Positions 35,459 through 44,499 of a stretch of DNA of 64,000 nt are shown here, in pieces. The DNA comes from Ihuprevotella massiliensis (GTDB lineage: Bacteria > Bacteroidota > Bacteroidia > Bacteroidales > Bacteroidaceae). The DNA lies in assembly GCA_900095835.1 (NCBI GenBank), contig LT608321.1, positions 1,609,501-1,673,500 on the forward strand. The letters are read 5' to 3'. The translations under genes and the position numbers were made by a program. A model generated the notes under the pieces. It made no database searches. It saw nothing but the letters and a program-made list of their open reading frames with translations, and had not been told where the DNA came from. Position 1 is the first letter of the stretch. Every line of letters starts with the position of its first letter.

Positions 35459-36328
35459 TTATTTGATGCTCTTCAGTTCGATGGTAAAGATTAAAGTAGA
35501 GAAAGGAGGAATGCCACGTGTGCCGCGTTCACCATAAGCGAGGTTGTAGGGGAGGCAAACTTCATACTTAGAACCCACCTTCATGAGCTTCACGGCTTCA
35601 GACCAGCCTTTGATCACTTGGTTCAAACCGAAAGTAGCTGTTTCACCACGTTTGTAGCTGCTGTCAAACACTGTGCCATCAATGAGCTTACCTTCGTAGT
35701 GCACTTCCACTTGAGCCGTATCGGAAGGCATAGCGCCATCACCTTGTTGCAACACCTTGTAGAGCAAACCAGAGGGAGTAGACTTCACACCCTTTTGCTT
35801 AGCATATTGTGTCAAGAAGGCAGCGTTGCTCGTCTTCACCTTTTGCGTGTAGAAATCATATTGTTGTTGCTCAATCTTTCTAGCAGAGTCAGCAGAAATG
35901 TTTGTGTTGTGCATCAAACCATCAGCAAGACCTTTGGTGAAGGCAGTAGCGTCCACATAAGAAGTGTCAGCCTTACCTGTAGCTTGTTGGTTCATGCCTT
36001 GCACGATTTGGGGCAATTGGTTCTTGATTTCCAAACCAGCCACCAAAGCACGGAGCTGTGCAGCTTCTGCAGGAGTAAATTCACTGGTGAGACCTGCCAC
36101 AAAGTCCTTCATGTAAGTTGAATCCACACCAGAACGTTGAGCAATGTATTGAGCCAAGCTAGCAGACTGTGCCACACCTGCAGCATAAGAGAAGTCAGCA
36201 CCGTTCACGGGCTTAATCATCACGGGTTGTGCCACCTTCTTGTTGGTCTTCTTGGTCTTTTTTGCTGCAAAAGCAGAGAGGGAGAGAGTAGCAGCCAAAG
36301 CTACTACGAGGAGAGAACGAAATTTCAT
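35459..36328 (-). CDS. Periplasmic FKBP-type peptidyl-prolyl isomerase
   Basis: Folding helper that isomerises prolyl bonds. The 289-residue product has a Sec signal peptide without lipobox (MKFRSLLVVALAATLSLSAFA), a Lys/Thr-rich stretch and a helical FKBP N-terminal dimerisation domain (about 45-180). The C-terminal FKBP domain has VEVHYEGKLIDGTVFDSSY, QVIKGWSEAVKLMKVGS and LAYGERGTRGIPPFSTLIF, and the active-site aromatic residues are kept. It is the most downstream of three FKBP genes on this strand, each with a different predicted location. It is separated from the next by 173 bases containing a hairpin, so it may have its own promoter. Confidence 0.93.
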   Translation of the reverse strand: MKFRSLLVVALAATLSLSAFAAKKTKKTNKKVAQPVMIKPVNGADFSYAAGVAQSASLAQYIAQRSGVDSTYMKDFVAGLTSEFTPAEAAQLRALVAGLEIKNQLPQIVQGMNQQATGKADTSYVDATAFTKGLADGLMHNTNISADSARKIEQQQYDFYTQKVKTSNAAFLTQYAKQKGVKSTPSGLLYKVLQQGDGAMPSDTAQVEVHYEGKLIDGTVFDSSYKRGETATFGLNQVIKGWSEAVKLMKVGSKYEVCLPYNLAYGERGTRGIPPFSTLIFTIELKSIK

Positions 36329-36391
36329 GTAAAGAGTTGCTATTATTCTTCAGCCTTTCAGCTGCATGATAGTTACTATTATAAATTGCGA

Positions 36392-36424
36392 CAGAGGAAA
36401 CAGAGCCGAAGTCCGTTTCCTCTG
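36392..36424 (-). terminator. Hairpin between the first and second FKBP genes
   Basis: CAGAGGAAAC (36392-36401) pairs with GTTTCCTCTG (36415-36424). The minus-strand T-run is poor, so this may be a weak terminator or a processing site. Confidence 0.5.
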
Positions 36425-36501
36425 CGCATCATTGCGAGATGATAGGGCTAGAAAGACGTCCTAGCGTCTAGATCTCAAAAGAAAATGCTTTAGCAAGGGG
36501 A

Positions 36502-37440
36502 TTACATGCCCTTTTGCATCTGAGGAGCCTCAGGTTGTGCAGGAGCATCAGACACACTCACGAGTTTGATTTTGAAAACCAAAGCAGAGTAGGGAGGGAT
36601 AGGTCCTTGTTCTTGATCACCATAAGCGAGATTCCAAGGAATGTAAACTTCCCATTCGCTGCCCACCTTCATGTTGGTCAAAGCGATGGTCCAACCCTTG
36701 ATGACTTGGTTGGCAGGGAACTTCACTGTCTTGTCTTGTGAAGAGTCAAACACCTTACCATTCATCAAGCGACCTTCGTAGCTTACTTCGCAGATTTGGT
36801 CAGCCTTAGGAGTAGCACCAGTACCAGCCTTCACTTCTTTGTAGTAAACACCACCAGGAAGCGCCTTTACACCAGCAGCTTTAGCCATCTTAGCGATGAA
36901 CTCTTCGTTAGCCTTCTTAGCAGCACCATACACCTTCTCATTAGCCTTAGCTGCCATCGCTTGCATCTTCTGTTGCATGTACATGCCAGCCTGCTCACGA
37001 TGAAGGGTATCCTTGCCCACGATAAGTGCAGACACACCATTCTTACCATCGATCATACCAGCAAGCACATTCTTCGCACTGAGGTGCTTAGTGCTATCAC
37101 CAGCAAACACTTGACCTTCCACTTGAGGGAAAAGGCGAGTTTGGAGTTGAATACCACTTTGCATACCGAGTTGATAAGCCAAAGCCTTCTTATCGTCTGC
37201 CATGCTCATACCTTCCTTCATACCCTTGAAGAATTCATCTACAAAAGCAGAGTCGCTACCAGCTTGCATGAGATATTCTTTGATTTGCTCAGGGGTAGGA
37301 GATTGTGAAAGACCCACAGAGTAAGACAAGCTGTCAACTTCGTCTTTCAAATCGCCAGTAGCAGCAGATTGTTTGCTACCACCGCAAGCACTGAAGAGTG
37401 CTGTAGCAGCCACGAGGGCGCCAAAAAGTACTTTTTTCAT
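36502..37440 (-). CDS. FKBP-type peptidyl-prolyl isomerase lipoprotein
   Basis: The 312-residue product has a lipoprotein signal (MKKVLFGALVAATALFSAC, Cys19), so it is anchored in a membrane facing the periplasm. A helical N-terminal domain (about 30-190, with the SYSVGLSQS and QLGMQSGIQLQTRLF segments) precedes the FKBP domain (CEVSYEGRLMNGKVFDSSQD, QVIKGWTIALTNMKVGS, LAYGDQEQGPIPPYSALVF). It shares this design with the neighbour at 35459-36328, and together they look like a duplicated pair that diverged in localisation. Confidence 0.93.
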   Translation of the reverse strand: MKKVLFGALVAATALFSACGGSKQSAATGDLKDEVDSLSYSVGLSQSPTPEQIKEYLMQAGSDSAFVDEFFKGMKEGMSMADDKKALAYQLGMQSGIQLQTRLFPQVEGQVFAGDSTKHLSAKNVLAGMIDGKNGVSALIVGKDTLHREQAGMYMQQKMQAMAAKANEKVYGAAKKANEEFIAKMAKAAGVKALPGGVYYKEVKAGTGATPKADQICEVSYEGRLMNGKVFDSSQDKTVKFPANQVIKGWTIALTNMKVGSEWEVYIPWNLAYGDQEQGPIPPYSALVFKIKLVSVSDAPAQPEAPQMQKGM

Positions 37441-37547
37441 ATTGTTGTTTTATTATTATCTAGGGGATAAATTCTTTACCCTCTATCCTTGCATACTCTC
37501 AAATTCAAGAAGTATTAGGATCGTGGGGTAGGGGAAATCGTTATTGA

Positions 37548-38135
37548 TTATTCGTTGATACCAAGCAATTCCACGTCAAATACGAGGGCTGCATAAGGAG
37601 GAATTGCACCACCTGCGCCCTGTGCACCGTAAGCAAGCTCGTAAGGAATGAAGAAACGGAACTTAGAACCGAGGTTCATGAGCTGAAGACCTTCGGTCCA
37701 TCCCTTGATCACACCTTGGAGAGGGAAGCTCGTAGGTTCACCACGTTGATAGCTGCTGTCAAACACAGTGCCGTCAATCAAACGACCCTCGTAGTGGCAG
37801 CGCACGCTGTCGGTAGCCACAGGCTTCTGACCGATAGCTTCGGTGAGCACTTCATATTGCAAACCAGAAGCGGTGGTGGTCACGCCTTCGCGTTTTGCAT
37901 TTTCTGCGAGGAACTTTTCACCTGCTTCGCGAGCTTCACGACCAGCAAGTTCTTGTTGCTCCTTCATGTATTCTTGCACCATGCCTTGTGCTTGCACTTC
38001 TGTCATTTCTGCTTTTTCACCTTTGAGCACTTGCTCTACGGCGCGAGTGAATTCTGCGGTGACAAGACCGTCGATGTTCATACCCTTGAGATTATGACCG
38101 ATGAGAAGGCCGAGGGCGTAAGAGAGTTTTTCCAT
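37548..38135 (-). CDS. Cytoplasmic FKBP-type peptidyl-prolyl isomerase
   Basis: The 195-residue product has no signal peptide. It begins MEKLSYALGLLIGHNLKGM (the FKBP N-terminal domain reduced to one helical unit) and has a full FKBP domain (RCHYEGRLIDGTVFDSSY, GVIKGWTEGLQLMNLGS, LAYGAQGAGGAIPPYAALVF). The lack of a signal suggests cytoplasmic folding work, unless export uses another route. It is first of the three FKBP genes in the direction of transcription and has a -7 box at 38246-38253. Confidence 0.92.
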   Translation of the reverse strand: MEKLSYALGLLIGHNLKGMNIDGLVTAEFTRAVEQVLKGEKAEMTEVQAQGMVQEYMKEQQELAGREAREAGEKFLAENAKREGVTTTASGLQYEVLTEAIGQKPVATDSVRCHYEGRLIDGTVFDSSYQRGEPTSFPLQGVIKGWTEGLQLMNLGSKFRFFIPYELAYGAQGAGGAIPPYAALVFDVELLGINE

Positions 38136-38245
38136 AAAAGGGGATTGATGTTTTTGATTCTTATTGAAGAGGGTGCTACTATGTTCGTCTCACTCTCACG
38201 CCATCGCGCAAAAGTCGAGGAAGCATAGGGGCATATTCTGATACG

Positions 38246-38253
38246 CAAAAGTA
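38246..38253 (-). promoter_or_regulatory. -7 box for the FKBP gene cluster
   Basis: The minus strand reads TACTTTTG, matching TAnnTTTG, about 110 bases before the ATG at 38135. No good -33 box was seen. Confidence 0.45.
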
Positions 38254-38319
38254 ATCATTTCGTTTCGTTTGAACGAACAACGCGCTTATTTTTTGCGTCT
38301 TACACTCCTATTCTTCCAT

Positions 38320-39189
38320 TTATACCTCTATTTCTCCACTATTCACGCTTACAGAGCCCTGATTCTCGTTCTCCTTCTTTTCTGCATCATAGAAGTGTTG
38401 CACGATTAAGCCAGCTAACATAAAGCCAAACATAGCCGTGATGTGCGACATCGTGCCATTGATTTGCGCCTTGCGTTCATTCCAATTATGCGAGAGCAGA
38501 TCTTCACGCCCCTCTTGCGTCGTCGTGCTCTCCGCTATCGTGGGCTCGTAGCCATCCACGTCAGCTTCTCCCAAGTTAGGCAGCACTTCGTCGCTATACA
38601 CGCAGAGAAATTTCTTGGCAGGGCGCACTTTCTGATGCTTCATCTTCTTGCGCAACGCACGACCCAGCGGACATCCGCGCACTTTCATGAACTCTGCCAC
38701 TTGGATGCGCGTAGGATCCATCTTCAAAGCCGCGCCCATGGAGGAGTAGAGTAGGGCATCGGTGCGGCTTGCCGTGAGTAGCAAGTGTGCTTTCTCTGCG
38801 AGAGAGTCGATGGCATCGATGATTACATCATATTCGTTCAACCGAAAACTCTCGGAGTTTTCCGCATTGTAAATGTCTTGGATGGCAGTGATTTCAGCTT
38901 CAGGGTTGATGCTGAGCAGTCGTTCTTTCAGCACCTCCACTTTCACCTGTCCCACAGTTTGGGTGGTTGCCATGAGCTGTCGATTCACATTACTGATGTT
39001 CACGCGATCAGAGTCGACGATGGTGAGGTGTTTCACCCCAGATCGCACCAAACTCTCGGCACACCAACTGCCCACACCTCCCACGCCAAAGAGGATTACG
39101 CGGATGTCGTGCAAGCGTTGCAAAGGGGCATCGCCCATGAGCAAGCGTGAGCGATGAAATATCTGTTGTTCTAGTGTAGGTTGTGTCAT
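38320..39189 (-). CDS. tcdA: tRNA threonylcarbamoyladenosine dehydratase
   Basis: TcdA uses ATP to cyclise t6A37 of tRNAs into ct6A. The 289-residue product is a ThiF/E1-like enzyme: ATP-binding GVGGVGSWCAESLVRSG (residues about 35-51), DSDRVNISNVNRQLMAT, the catalytic-region Cys in KVRGCPLGRALRKKMK and the C-terminal SHITAMFGFMLAGLIVQ helix typical of TcdA. The usual end is extended by a short acidic tail. It is separate from the FKBP genes (184 bases). Confidence 0.93.
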   Translation of the reverse strand: MTQPTLEQQIFHRSRLLMGDAPLQRLHDIRVILFGVGGVGSWCAESLVRSGVKHLTIVDSDRVNISNVNRQLMATTQTVGQVKVEVLKERLLSINPEAEITAIQDIYNAENSESFRLNEYDVIIDAIDSLAEKAHLLLTASRTDALLYSSMGAALKMDPTRIQVAEFMKVRGCPLGRALRKKMKHQKVRPAKKFLCVYSDEVLPNLGEADVDGYEPTIAESTTTQEGREDLLSHNWNERKAQINGTMSHITAMFGFMLAGLIVQHFYDAEKKENENQGSVSVNSGEIEV

Positions 39190-39269
39190 GAAGTTATGTA
39201 GAATAATCTGTATGGTTACTCAAAAGTATAATGACCTATCTCTCAAGAAATAGGTCACATGCCATCCGA

Positions 39270-39299
39270 AAAAAGGGACTTTCTCCGAAGAGAAAGTCC
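39270..39299 (-). terminator. Terminator of the GH20 gene
   Basis: GGACTTTCTC (39276-39285) pairs with GAGAAAGTCC (39290-39299) around a CGAA tetraloop. The minus strand continues with TTTTTT. Confidence 0.88.
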
Positions 39300-39315
39300 A
39301 CTATATTTCAGTATC

Positions 39316-41694
39316 TTAGTTCACAGTAATTTCGTCTATAAAGAAGAAGGCTTGCTTTCCAGCGGCTTCTTCGTGCCAAGACGGAATGCTCGTTTCTGGT
39401 TGTGCCACAATCTTCAGCAATCTTGCTGTAGTAGGTGCGAAATCATATACGTGCCGTTTGATGCCATTCTGATCGGCTTGTGTGAGCGGAGCGTAGTCTT
39501 TGGAAACTATGGTGTTCCAAGTCTTACCACCATCCACCGAAACTGCGATTTCTACGCGACGAGCATCGTAGATCCAGTCGCCTTTTTCCACACAGACGTT
39601 GAACGCCACTTGACTCACTGTCGTGTTTTCGCCCAAATCGATGATGGCTTCCATAGGCTTTTCGAGGAATCCGATCCAACGGCTAGAGTTGTAGCTGGTG
39701 TTGCTCGCCACAAGACCATCAACCAATGTCTTTGCACCATCAAATTTGTAGCTGGCGTGAGGTTCATTCACCAAGGTGATGTTGCGCGCAGTGGATTTAG
39801 AGAAGTGGAAATCTTCTTTTTCCACGTGGCTACGTTGATATTGATTAGGGGCAACTTCGTGGAAAGCTACGGCACGGAATTTCACATCGCTCTTGAAATC
39901 CAAAGGTTGTGTGTAGCGCGTGCTTTGCTGTGTAGGCATCGTGCCATCGAGAGTATAATAAATCGCATCATTAGGCTCATTCACTTGCAAGTTGGCACGG
40001 ATACCGCCGCCTGCAATCGCCGTGTAGTTGGGCATGATGTCGTAGTAGTGCTTGGCGAAGTTGTAATTCTGCTCTTCATAGAGCTCAAAGAGCTTAGGCA
40101 ATCGCGTCAAAAACTCTGAATAGGTGCGAGTGCCTTGTGGACGCCACTGGATTTCTGCCAAAGCAGCCAAACGAGGCAAAGCCATATATTCGGTTTGGCG
40201 GTGCGTCTTGAAATACTCTGACCACAAGTTGGCTTGCACACCCAATATGTGTTTACCCTGTTCGGGTGTTAAAGCAGCAGGCATGGGCTCGTAGCTGTAG
40301 ACACGTTCAAGAGGCAAATAACCACCAATTGCCAAAGGCTCTTGTTTGGCATCTTTTGCTTGATAATAGTCGAAGTAGAGATACGTATTGGGCGACATGA
40401 TCACGTCGTGACCACTTTGAGCAGCTTCGATACCACCAGCTTCGCCACGCCATGACATCACTGTGGCATTGGGAGCAAGACCACCTTCGAGGATTTCGTC
40501 CCAACCGATGATGCGTTTGCCATAGCGCGCCAAGGTGTTTTCGGCATGACGAATCACATAGCTCTGCAAACGCTCTTCAGCAGAGTGCTTACCTTCGGCT
40601 TGCAGTTGATTCTTTTGGATGAAAGATTGGCACTTAGGACAAGTCTTCCAGCGTGTTTTGGGGCACTCGTCGCCACCAATGTGGAAATAATTGCTAGGGA
40701 ACAACTGAGCTACTTCACCCAATACCTTGTCAATGAATTCGTAAGTTTGGGGATTACCAGCACAGAGCACATCGCTGCTCACACCCCAGATTTGTCCCAC
40801 TTCGTAAGGACCGCCTGTGCAGCCCCAATGGGGATAAGCTGCAAGTGCTGCCAACATGTGACCAGGGAGGTCGATTTCGGGAATAATCACAATGTTGCGA
40901 GCAGCAGCATAGGCGATGATGTCTTTACACTGCTCTTGCGTGTAAAATCCACCATGAGGCTTACCGTCGTATTTGCCAGTGTTTTTACCAATCACTGTAG
41001 CCGAACGATGGCTACCGATTTTGGTGAGTTCGGGCAACTGCTTGATTTCAATGCGCCAACCTTGGTCGTCGGTCAAGTGCCAGTGCATGCGGTTAATGCC
41101 GTGCAAAGCGATCATGTCGATGAATCGTTTCACACTGTCGGCAGTTGCAAAGTGGCGAGCCACATCGAGCATCGTACCACGATAGGCAAAGCGCGGAGCA
41201 TCGTTGATTTCCACACCGGGCAAAGCGATTCTACCATCTTTTGACATATATGCACGCTCCTTTTCACTGAGGTGGGGGAGTGATTTGCGAAGTGTTTGGA
41301 TGCCATAGAATGCACCAGCCTTGGTGCTAGCCGCAATGCTCACCGTTTTACTGTCGATGCGCAAACGATAACCTTCGGCAGCCATACCCTTCTCTGCACT
41401 GCTCAACACAATAGCAGGTGTCTTTCCACGTTTTGTTGCGATGGACAAAGTTAGTCCTGTGCGATCTGCCACAAACTGTTGCAAAAACTTCGCATTTTCT
41501 TGGTCAGCTTTCGACTTACCACAAACGATGCGTGTGCCAGGGGTGAGCGTAAAATCACCCCATTGTTGTTGGAGAGTCACTTGTTTGGGAAGCGGCACTA
41601 CATCATACGACGCCTTGGGCACGCTTTGTGCTGCAAGTGTGAGAGAAAATCCACTCAACAAACAGCTGCAAGCTATGGTTTTGAAGATATTCAT
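39316..41694 (-). CDS. Exported beta-N-acetylhexosaminidase (GH20)
   Basis: Removes terminal GlcNAc/GalNAc from glycans by substrate-assisted catalysis. From ATG 41694 the 792-residue product has a signal peptide (MNIFKTIACSCLLSGFSLTLAAQ), a GH20b N-terminal domain (about 35-165) and a TIM barrel with RGTMLDVARHF, HWHLTDDQGWRIEI and the catalytic pair Asp342-Glu343 in HIGGDECPKTRW. After the barrel comes a chitobiase-type beta domain (about 575-640), then a C-terminal F5/8 (discoidin-like) carbohydrate-binding domain. No T9SS sorting domain is evident at the end (FFFIDEITVN). With the SusCD pair it suggests use of host or mucin glycans. Confidence 0.94.
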   Translation of the reverse strand: MNIFKTIACSCLLSGFSLTLAAQSVPKASYDVVPLPKQVTLQQQWGDFTLTPGTRIVCGKSKADQENAKFLQQFVADRTGLTLSIATKRGKTPAIVLSSAEKGMAAEGYRLRIDSKTVSIAASTKAGAFYGIQTLRKSLPHLSEKERAYMSKDGRIALPGVEINDAPRFAYRGTMLDVARHFATADSVKRFIDMIALHGINRMHWHLTDDQGWRIEIKQLPELTKIGSHRSATVIGKNTGKYDGKPHGGFYTQEQCKDIIAYAAARNIVIIPEIDLPGHMLAALAAYPHWGCTGGPYEVGQIWGVSSDVLCAGNPQTYEFIDKVLGEVAQLFPSNYFHIGGDECPKTRWKTCPKCQSFIQKNQLQAEGKHSAEERLQSYVIRHAENTLARYGKRIIGWDEILEGGLAPNATVMSWRGEAGGIEAAQSGHDVIMSPNTYLYFDYYQAKDAKQEPLAIGGYLPLERVYSYEPMPAALTPEQGKHILGVQANLWSEYFKTHRQTEYMALPRLAALAEIQWRPQGTRTYSEFLTRLPKLFELYEEQNYNFAKHYYDIMPNYTAIAGGGIRANLQVNEPNDAIYYTLDGTMPTQQSTRYTQPLDFKSDVKFRAVAFHEVAPNQYQRSHVEKEDFHFSKSTARNITLVNEPHASYKFDGAKTLVDGLVASNTSYNSSRWIGFLEKPMEAIIDLGENTTVSQVAFNVCVEKGDWIYDARRVEIAVSVDGGKTWNTIVSKDYAPLTQADQNGIKRHVYDFAPTTARLLKIVAQPETSIPSWHEEAAGKQAFFFIDEITVN

Positions 41695-41717
41695 AAGGTA
41701 AATATTGATTGTTGCCA

Positions 41718-41725
41718 CAAAGATA
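41718..41725 (-). promoter_or_regulatory. -7 box for the GH20 gene
   Basis: The minus strand reads TATCTTTG, matching TAnnTTTG, 23 bases before the ATG at 41694. This rules out the alternative in-frame ATG at 41718, which would overlap the box. Confidence 0.55.
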
Positions 41726-41806
41726 CAACAATTTTACGCATTTCCTAGTCCCGCCCCTCTTTTTTTGCTATCTCTAACTTACAATCATAGAAGTCATAGA
41801 ACTATC

Positions 41807-42538
41807 ATGTCATTAGAACAAATCCTCCAACATCGTCGCGCCATCCGCAATTACGACGCGCAACAACCCATTTCTGCCGATCGTGTCGAAGAGTGTCTCA
41901 AACTTGCCTCGCTTGCTCCCACGAGCTCCAACATGCAGTTGTGGAAAGCGCATCACATCACCGACCCTGCTGTCATCCAACAGCTTGTTCCAGCCTGCCT
42001 TGGACAATCCACCATCAGCACTGCCCAACAGTTGGTCGTCTTCACCGTAGAACCCTCTCTCTACAAAGAGCGTTGCCAACAAAACATTGATTTCCAACGC
42101 GAAAACATCAAGCACACTTATCCCGAAGCAAAGTGGGAGAAATATACCGCCCTTCAAACTTCTTACTACACCAAGGTGGTTCCATTCCTCTATAGTCGCT
42201 TCTTCGGACTCTGGGGAGGGGTGCGCAAGGTCATTGCCACCCTCGCTGGGTGCTTCCGTCCTGTGCCTCGCCAAATGACGGAAGGAGCCATGGACACCGT
42301 CTTCCACAAGAGTTGTGCACTGGTGGCACAAACTTTCATGCTCGCCATGAGCGAAGCGGGCTACGACACTTGTCCCGTAGAGGGTTTTGATGCTCAACGC
42401 GTAAAGCGCATCCTTGGTTTACCTTGCAGCAGCGAAGTAAGCCTCATCGTCTCGTGCGGCATCCGAGATGCCTCTCGTCCGCTAGGCGATCGTTTTCGCG
42501 TAGATTTTTCTTCGCAATATCAACGCATCGGACAATAA
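41807..42538 (+). CDS. Nitroreductase family protein
   Basis: FMN-dependent oxidoreductase of the nitroreductase superfamily. The 243-residue product (start MSLEQILQHRRAIRNYD) has the FMN phosphate-binding RRAIRNYD (residues 9-16), the APTSSNMQLWKAHHI flavin loop and the late GYDTCPVEGFDAQRVKRILGLP segment. A mid-protein insertion (about 90-155) with a Gly/aromatic SRFFGLWGGVRKVIATLAGCF stretch is longer than in NfsB-like members. Its physiological substrate is unknown. The upstream in-frame ATG (41705) would overlap the promoter of the divergent GH20 gene and is rejected. Confidence 0.88.
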   Translation: MSLEQILQHRRAIRNYDAQQPISADRVEECLKLASLAPTSSNMQLWKAHHITDPAVIQQLVPACLGQSTISTAQQLVVFTVEPSLYKERCQQNIDFQRENIKHTYPEAKWEKYTALQTSYYTKVVPFLYSRFFGLWGGVRKVIATLAGCFRPVPRQMTEGAMDTVFHKSCALVAQTFMLAMSEAGYDTCPVEGFDAQRVKRILGLPCSSEVSLIVSCGIRDASRPLGDRFRVDFSSQYQRIGQ

Positions 42539-42615
42539 CTCAAAAGGGTGGGGAAGTCCTTCCCTACGCAAGAAAAGTCCTCCCCCTTAACATCTCTAAA
42601 ATCCTCTCTTTTTCC

Positions 42616-43190
42616 CTCGCGTACGCGCGCGCACCCTGCACTTTTGCACTTTTTGCTTTCACAACCTTCACACATTTCTTTGTAAGTCATTCTTGCATAG
42701 TGGATTATCGACTATTTATAAACACTCTTTTACAGAGTTATAAATCTCACGCGAAATTCGCGCCAAAAAATCCTCTTAGAAGGGGCTAAATCACCCCTCA
42801 AAGACGAGGATGTAAAAATATATTTATTCCCATCCTTAGCGCACAAAGTCTCAACTATCGGAGAGAATTTCGATGATTTCAATGAATCCAATGATTCCAA
42901 AGATTCCAAAGATTCCGCAGAGCTATTTCGATAAATTCGGAGCCCTAAAAAGACTTCTCGGACCTTTCTTCAAAAACATTGGACCTTTTCCAAAAAACGT
43001 GGGAGATTTTCCGAAAAACGATGGACTTTTTCTAAGAAATCTCCCACGTTTTTTTGTTTTATCTCCTTGTTTTTTCGTCTTAGAATTGCGATGAAACAAT
43101 CCCCTTGTGTGAAGGTTGTGAAAGCAAAAAGTGCAAAATCCCTGTAATGTGCGCGCGTGATACGCGCACGACGCGCATGCGTGCTCGCGT
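42616..43190. mobile_element. Inverted-repeat (MITE-like) element, copy 3
   Basis: This unit of about 575 bp is homologous along its length to the reverse complement of copy 2. The inverted ends are 42616-42673 and 43107-43190. The landmarks reappear in opposite order: AAACACTCTTTTACAGAGTT, a 9-bp satellite (ATGATTCCA/AAGATTCCA units at about 42874-42918), the TCGGAGCCCTAAAAAGACTT block and a CGTGGGAGAT...ATCTCCCACG centre. The 73-codon frame at 42873-43094 matches the 66-codon frame of copy 2. The right tip is extended (ACGCGCACGACGCGCATGCG), perhaps by duplication. It lies at the left edge of the accessory island. Confidence 0.8.
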
Positions 43191-43425
43191 ACACGTGAAG
43201 TACAGCTCATATTTCTCCTCGCTCTTCCCACAAGGCTCTGTCGCTTTTCACCTTCGCTCGCAACAATAATGCAGATTCTAGCTATGAATTTTACTACTGC
43301 TAGTATGTATTACATCTTTTAGTAGTCAAACACTACGTTTTTCACAGTCATAAACCCATGACAAGTGAGGCTATTCACCCATCTTTCTGCCTTACAAATC
43401 ACTTCTTAGGAACAAAAAGACTACA

Positions 43426-43813
43426 AACCCCAATTCGGTTTAAGGTCACCTCTTTTTTACTCAGGTTATAGCACACAACGATTCTTTCGATCTAGTTTTT
43501 GTTTCACGCAAGAATGTTTTAGAAAAGTGTGAGCTGCTTCACTTCTACTTCTCCCTCCATCTCAAACTCCATATTGATAGAGGGATTTGAAAGCGAAAGT
43601 GCTTTTTTATTCAATTCCAACTCATATTCTTTGCAGAAATCATCTGCAACACAATGAATTTTCGTAACTTTGCTGATAAGTTTCATAGAGGATTGCTTTG
43701 TCGTTATCTATCTGGTTTTCAACAACAAACACACGAAAAGCAATCCTCTTTTGGACTTTTATTGAAACTATTTTAAGCCCCCCAATAGCCCTTGCTTATC
43801 CCGAATTGGGGTT
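43426..43813. mobile_element. Internally deleted IS982-type element (non-autonomous)
   Basis: Perfect 13-bp inverted ends AACCCCAATTCGG (43426-43438) and CCGAATTGGGGTT (43801-43813) bound 388 bases. After two mismatches TAAG also pairs on both sides. Inside is one short minus-strand frame that joins the first and last parts of an IS982-type transposase. No clear target duplication was found at the edges. Confidence 0.7.
43519..43686 (-). pseudogene. IS982-type transposase remnant, start fused to end
   Basis: A 55-codon frame starts MKLISKVTKIHCVADDFCKE, which resembles the N terminus of IS982-family transposases in Bacteroidetes (xKxTxIxCxxDDFCKxF). It ends KPSINMEF-like ... KQLTLF, which resembles their C terminus (QLxLF). 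The catalytic middle is missing but the frame is kept. The product cannot be an active transposase. The family assignment rests on remembered motifs, not on a search. Confidence 0.6.
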
Positions 43814-43899
43814 AAAGATGATATTGATTTAAAAATGAGTCAGGGAAAACAACAGAAGTTGATTCTAAAGGACATATGATAAATACTACTTACTAGAAT

Positions 43900-44499
43900 A
43901 TGAATAGCAAAACTAAGCTTCGAGTTGATAAAATAATCGAACTGAAGCATCATATTGAGAATTGGGAAACTCAAACTAGCGAAGAGATCGAAAAGCTTCT
44001 TGTTGATTTTGAGAAACAGCCTAGGCAAGAAATGTCTTCTTATTATACGGAGCTTTTTAGAGATGTTCAATTTGCGGGTGTTTTGGTGCAAATAGCAAAT
44101 AAGTATGCGGAAAACAGTAAAATCAATCGCTGTATAGTATCTGCTCTTGGAATGATGATGTGGAGGTATAAGCTTCCTGAGAGTGAGGAAATATATCGCC
44201 TTATGTTAGCGAATATTCAAAGAAAGGGAGTAGCTCTTTTTGTAGCATTTCATCTCCCTAAGATGAAAATGTTTGAGGAATTCCCGAATAAATGGGCCTA
44301 TTTTATGAGTATACCTAAACTCTCTCCTAAAAAGACTTCTGCGGAATACTTTACTGACTTGGTCGAAGAATACATTTACTTTGTACCTATGATGTATAAG
44401 TCAGAATTGATTCAATACTTCAGTTTGAAATATAGTGAAACAAAAAGTGAATATCTAAAAGATAGATACAAAAAAATACTAATAACCCTGCAGGATTAG
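43900..44499 (+). CDS. Hypothetical protein at the edge of the Rhs island
   Basis: A 199-residue, soluble, helical and charged protein with no signal peptide and no membrane segment. I do not recognise a family. Notable are a heptad-like N-terminal helix (about 5-50) and a Lys/Tyr-rich C-terminal half. Base composition is AT-rich relative to the flanking core genes. It stands just after the IS982 remnant and about 230 bases before the Rhs fragment; an immunity-protein role is possible only by position. Confidence 0.6.
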   Translation: MNSKTKLRVDKIIELKHHIENWETQTSEEIEKLLVDFEKQPRQEMSSYYTELFRDVQFAGVLVQIANKYAENSKINRCIVSALGMMMWRYKLPESEEIYRLMLANIQRKGVALFVAFHLPKMKMFEEFPNKWAYFMSIPKLSPKKTSAEYFTDLVEEYIYFVPMMYKSELIQYFSLKYSETKSEYLKDRYKKILITLQD

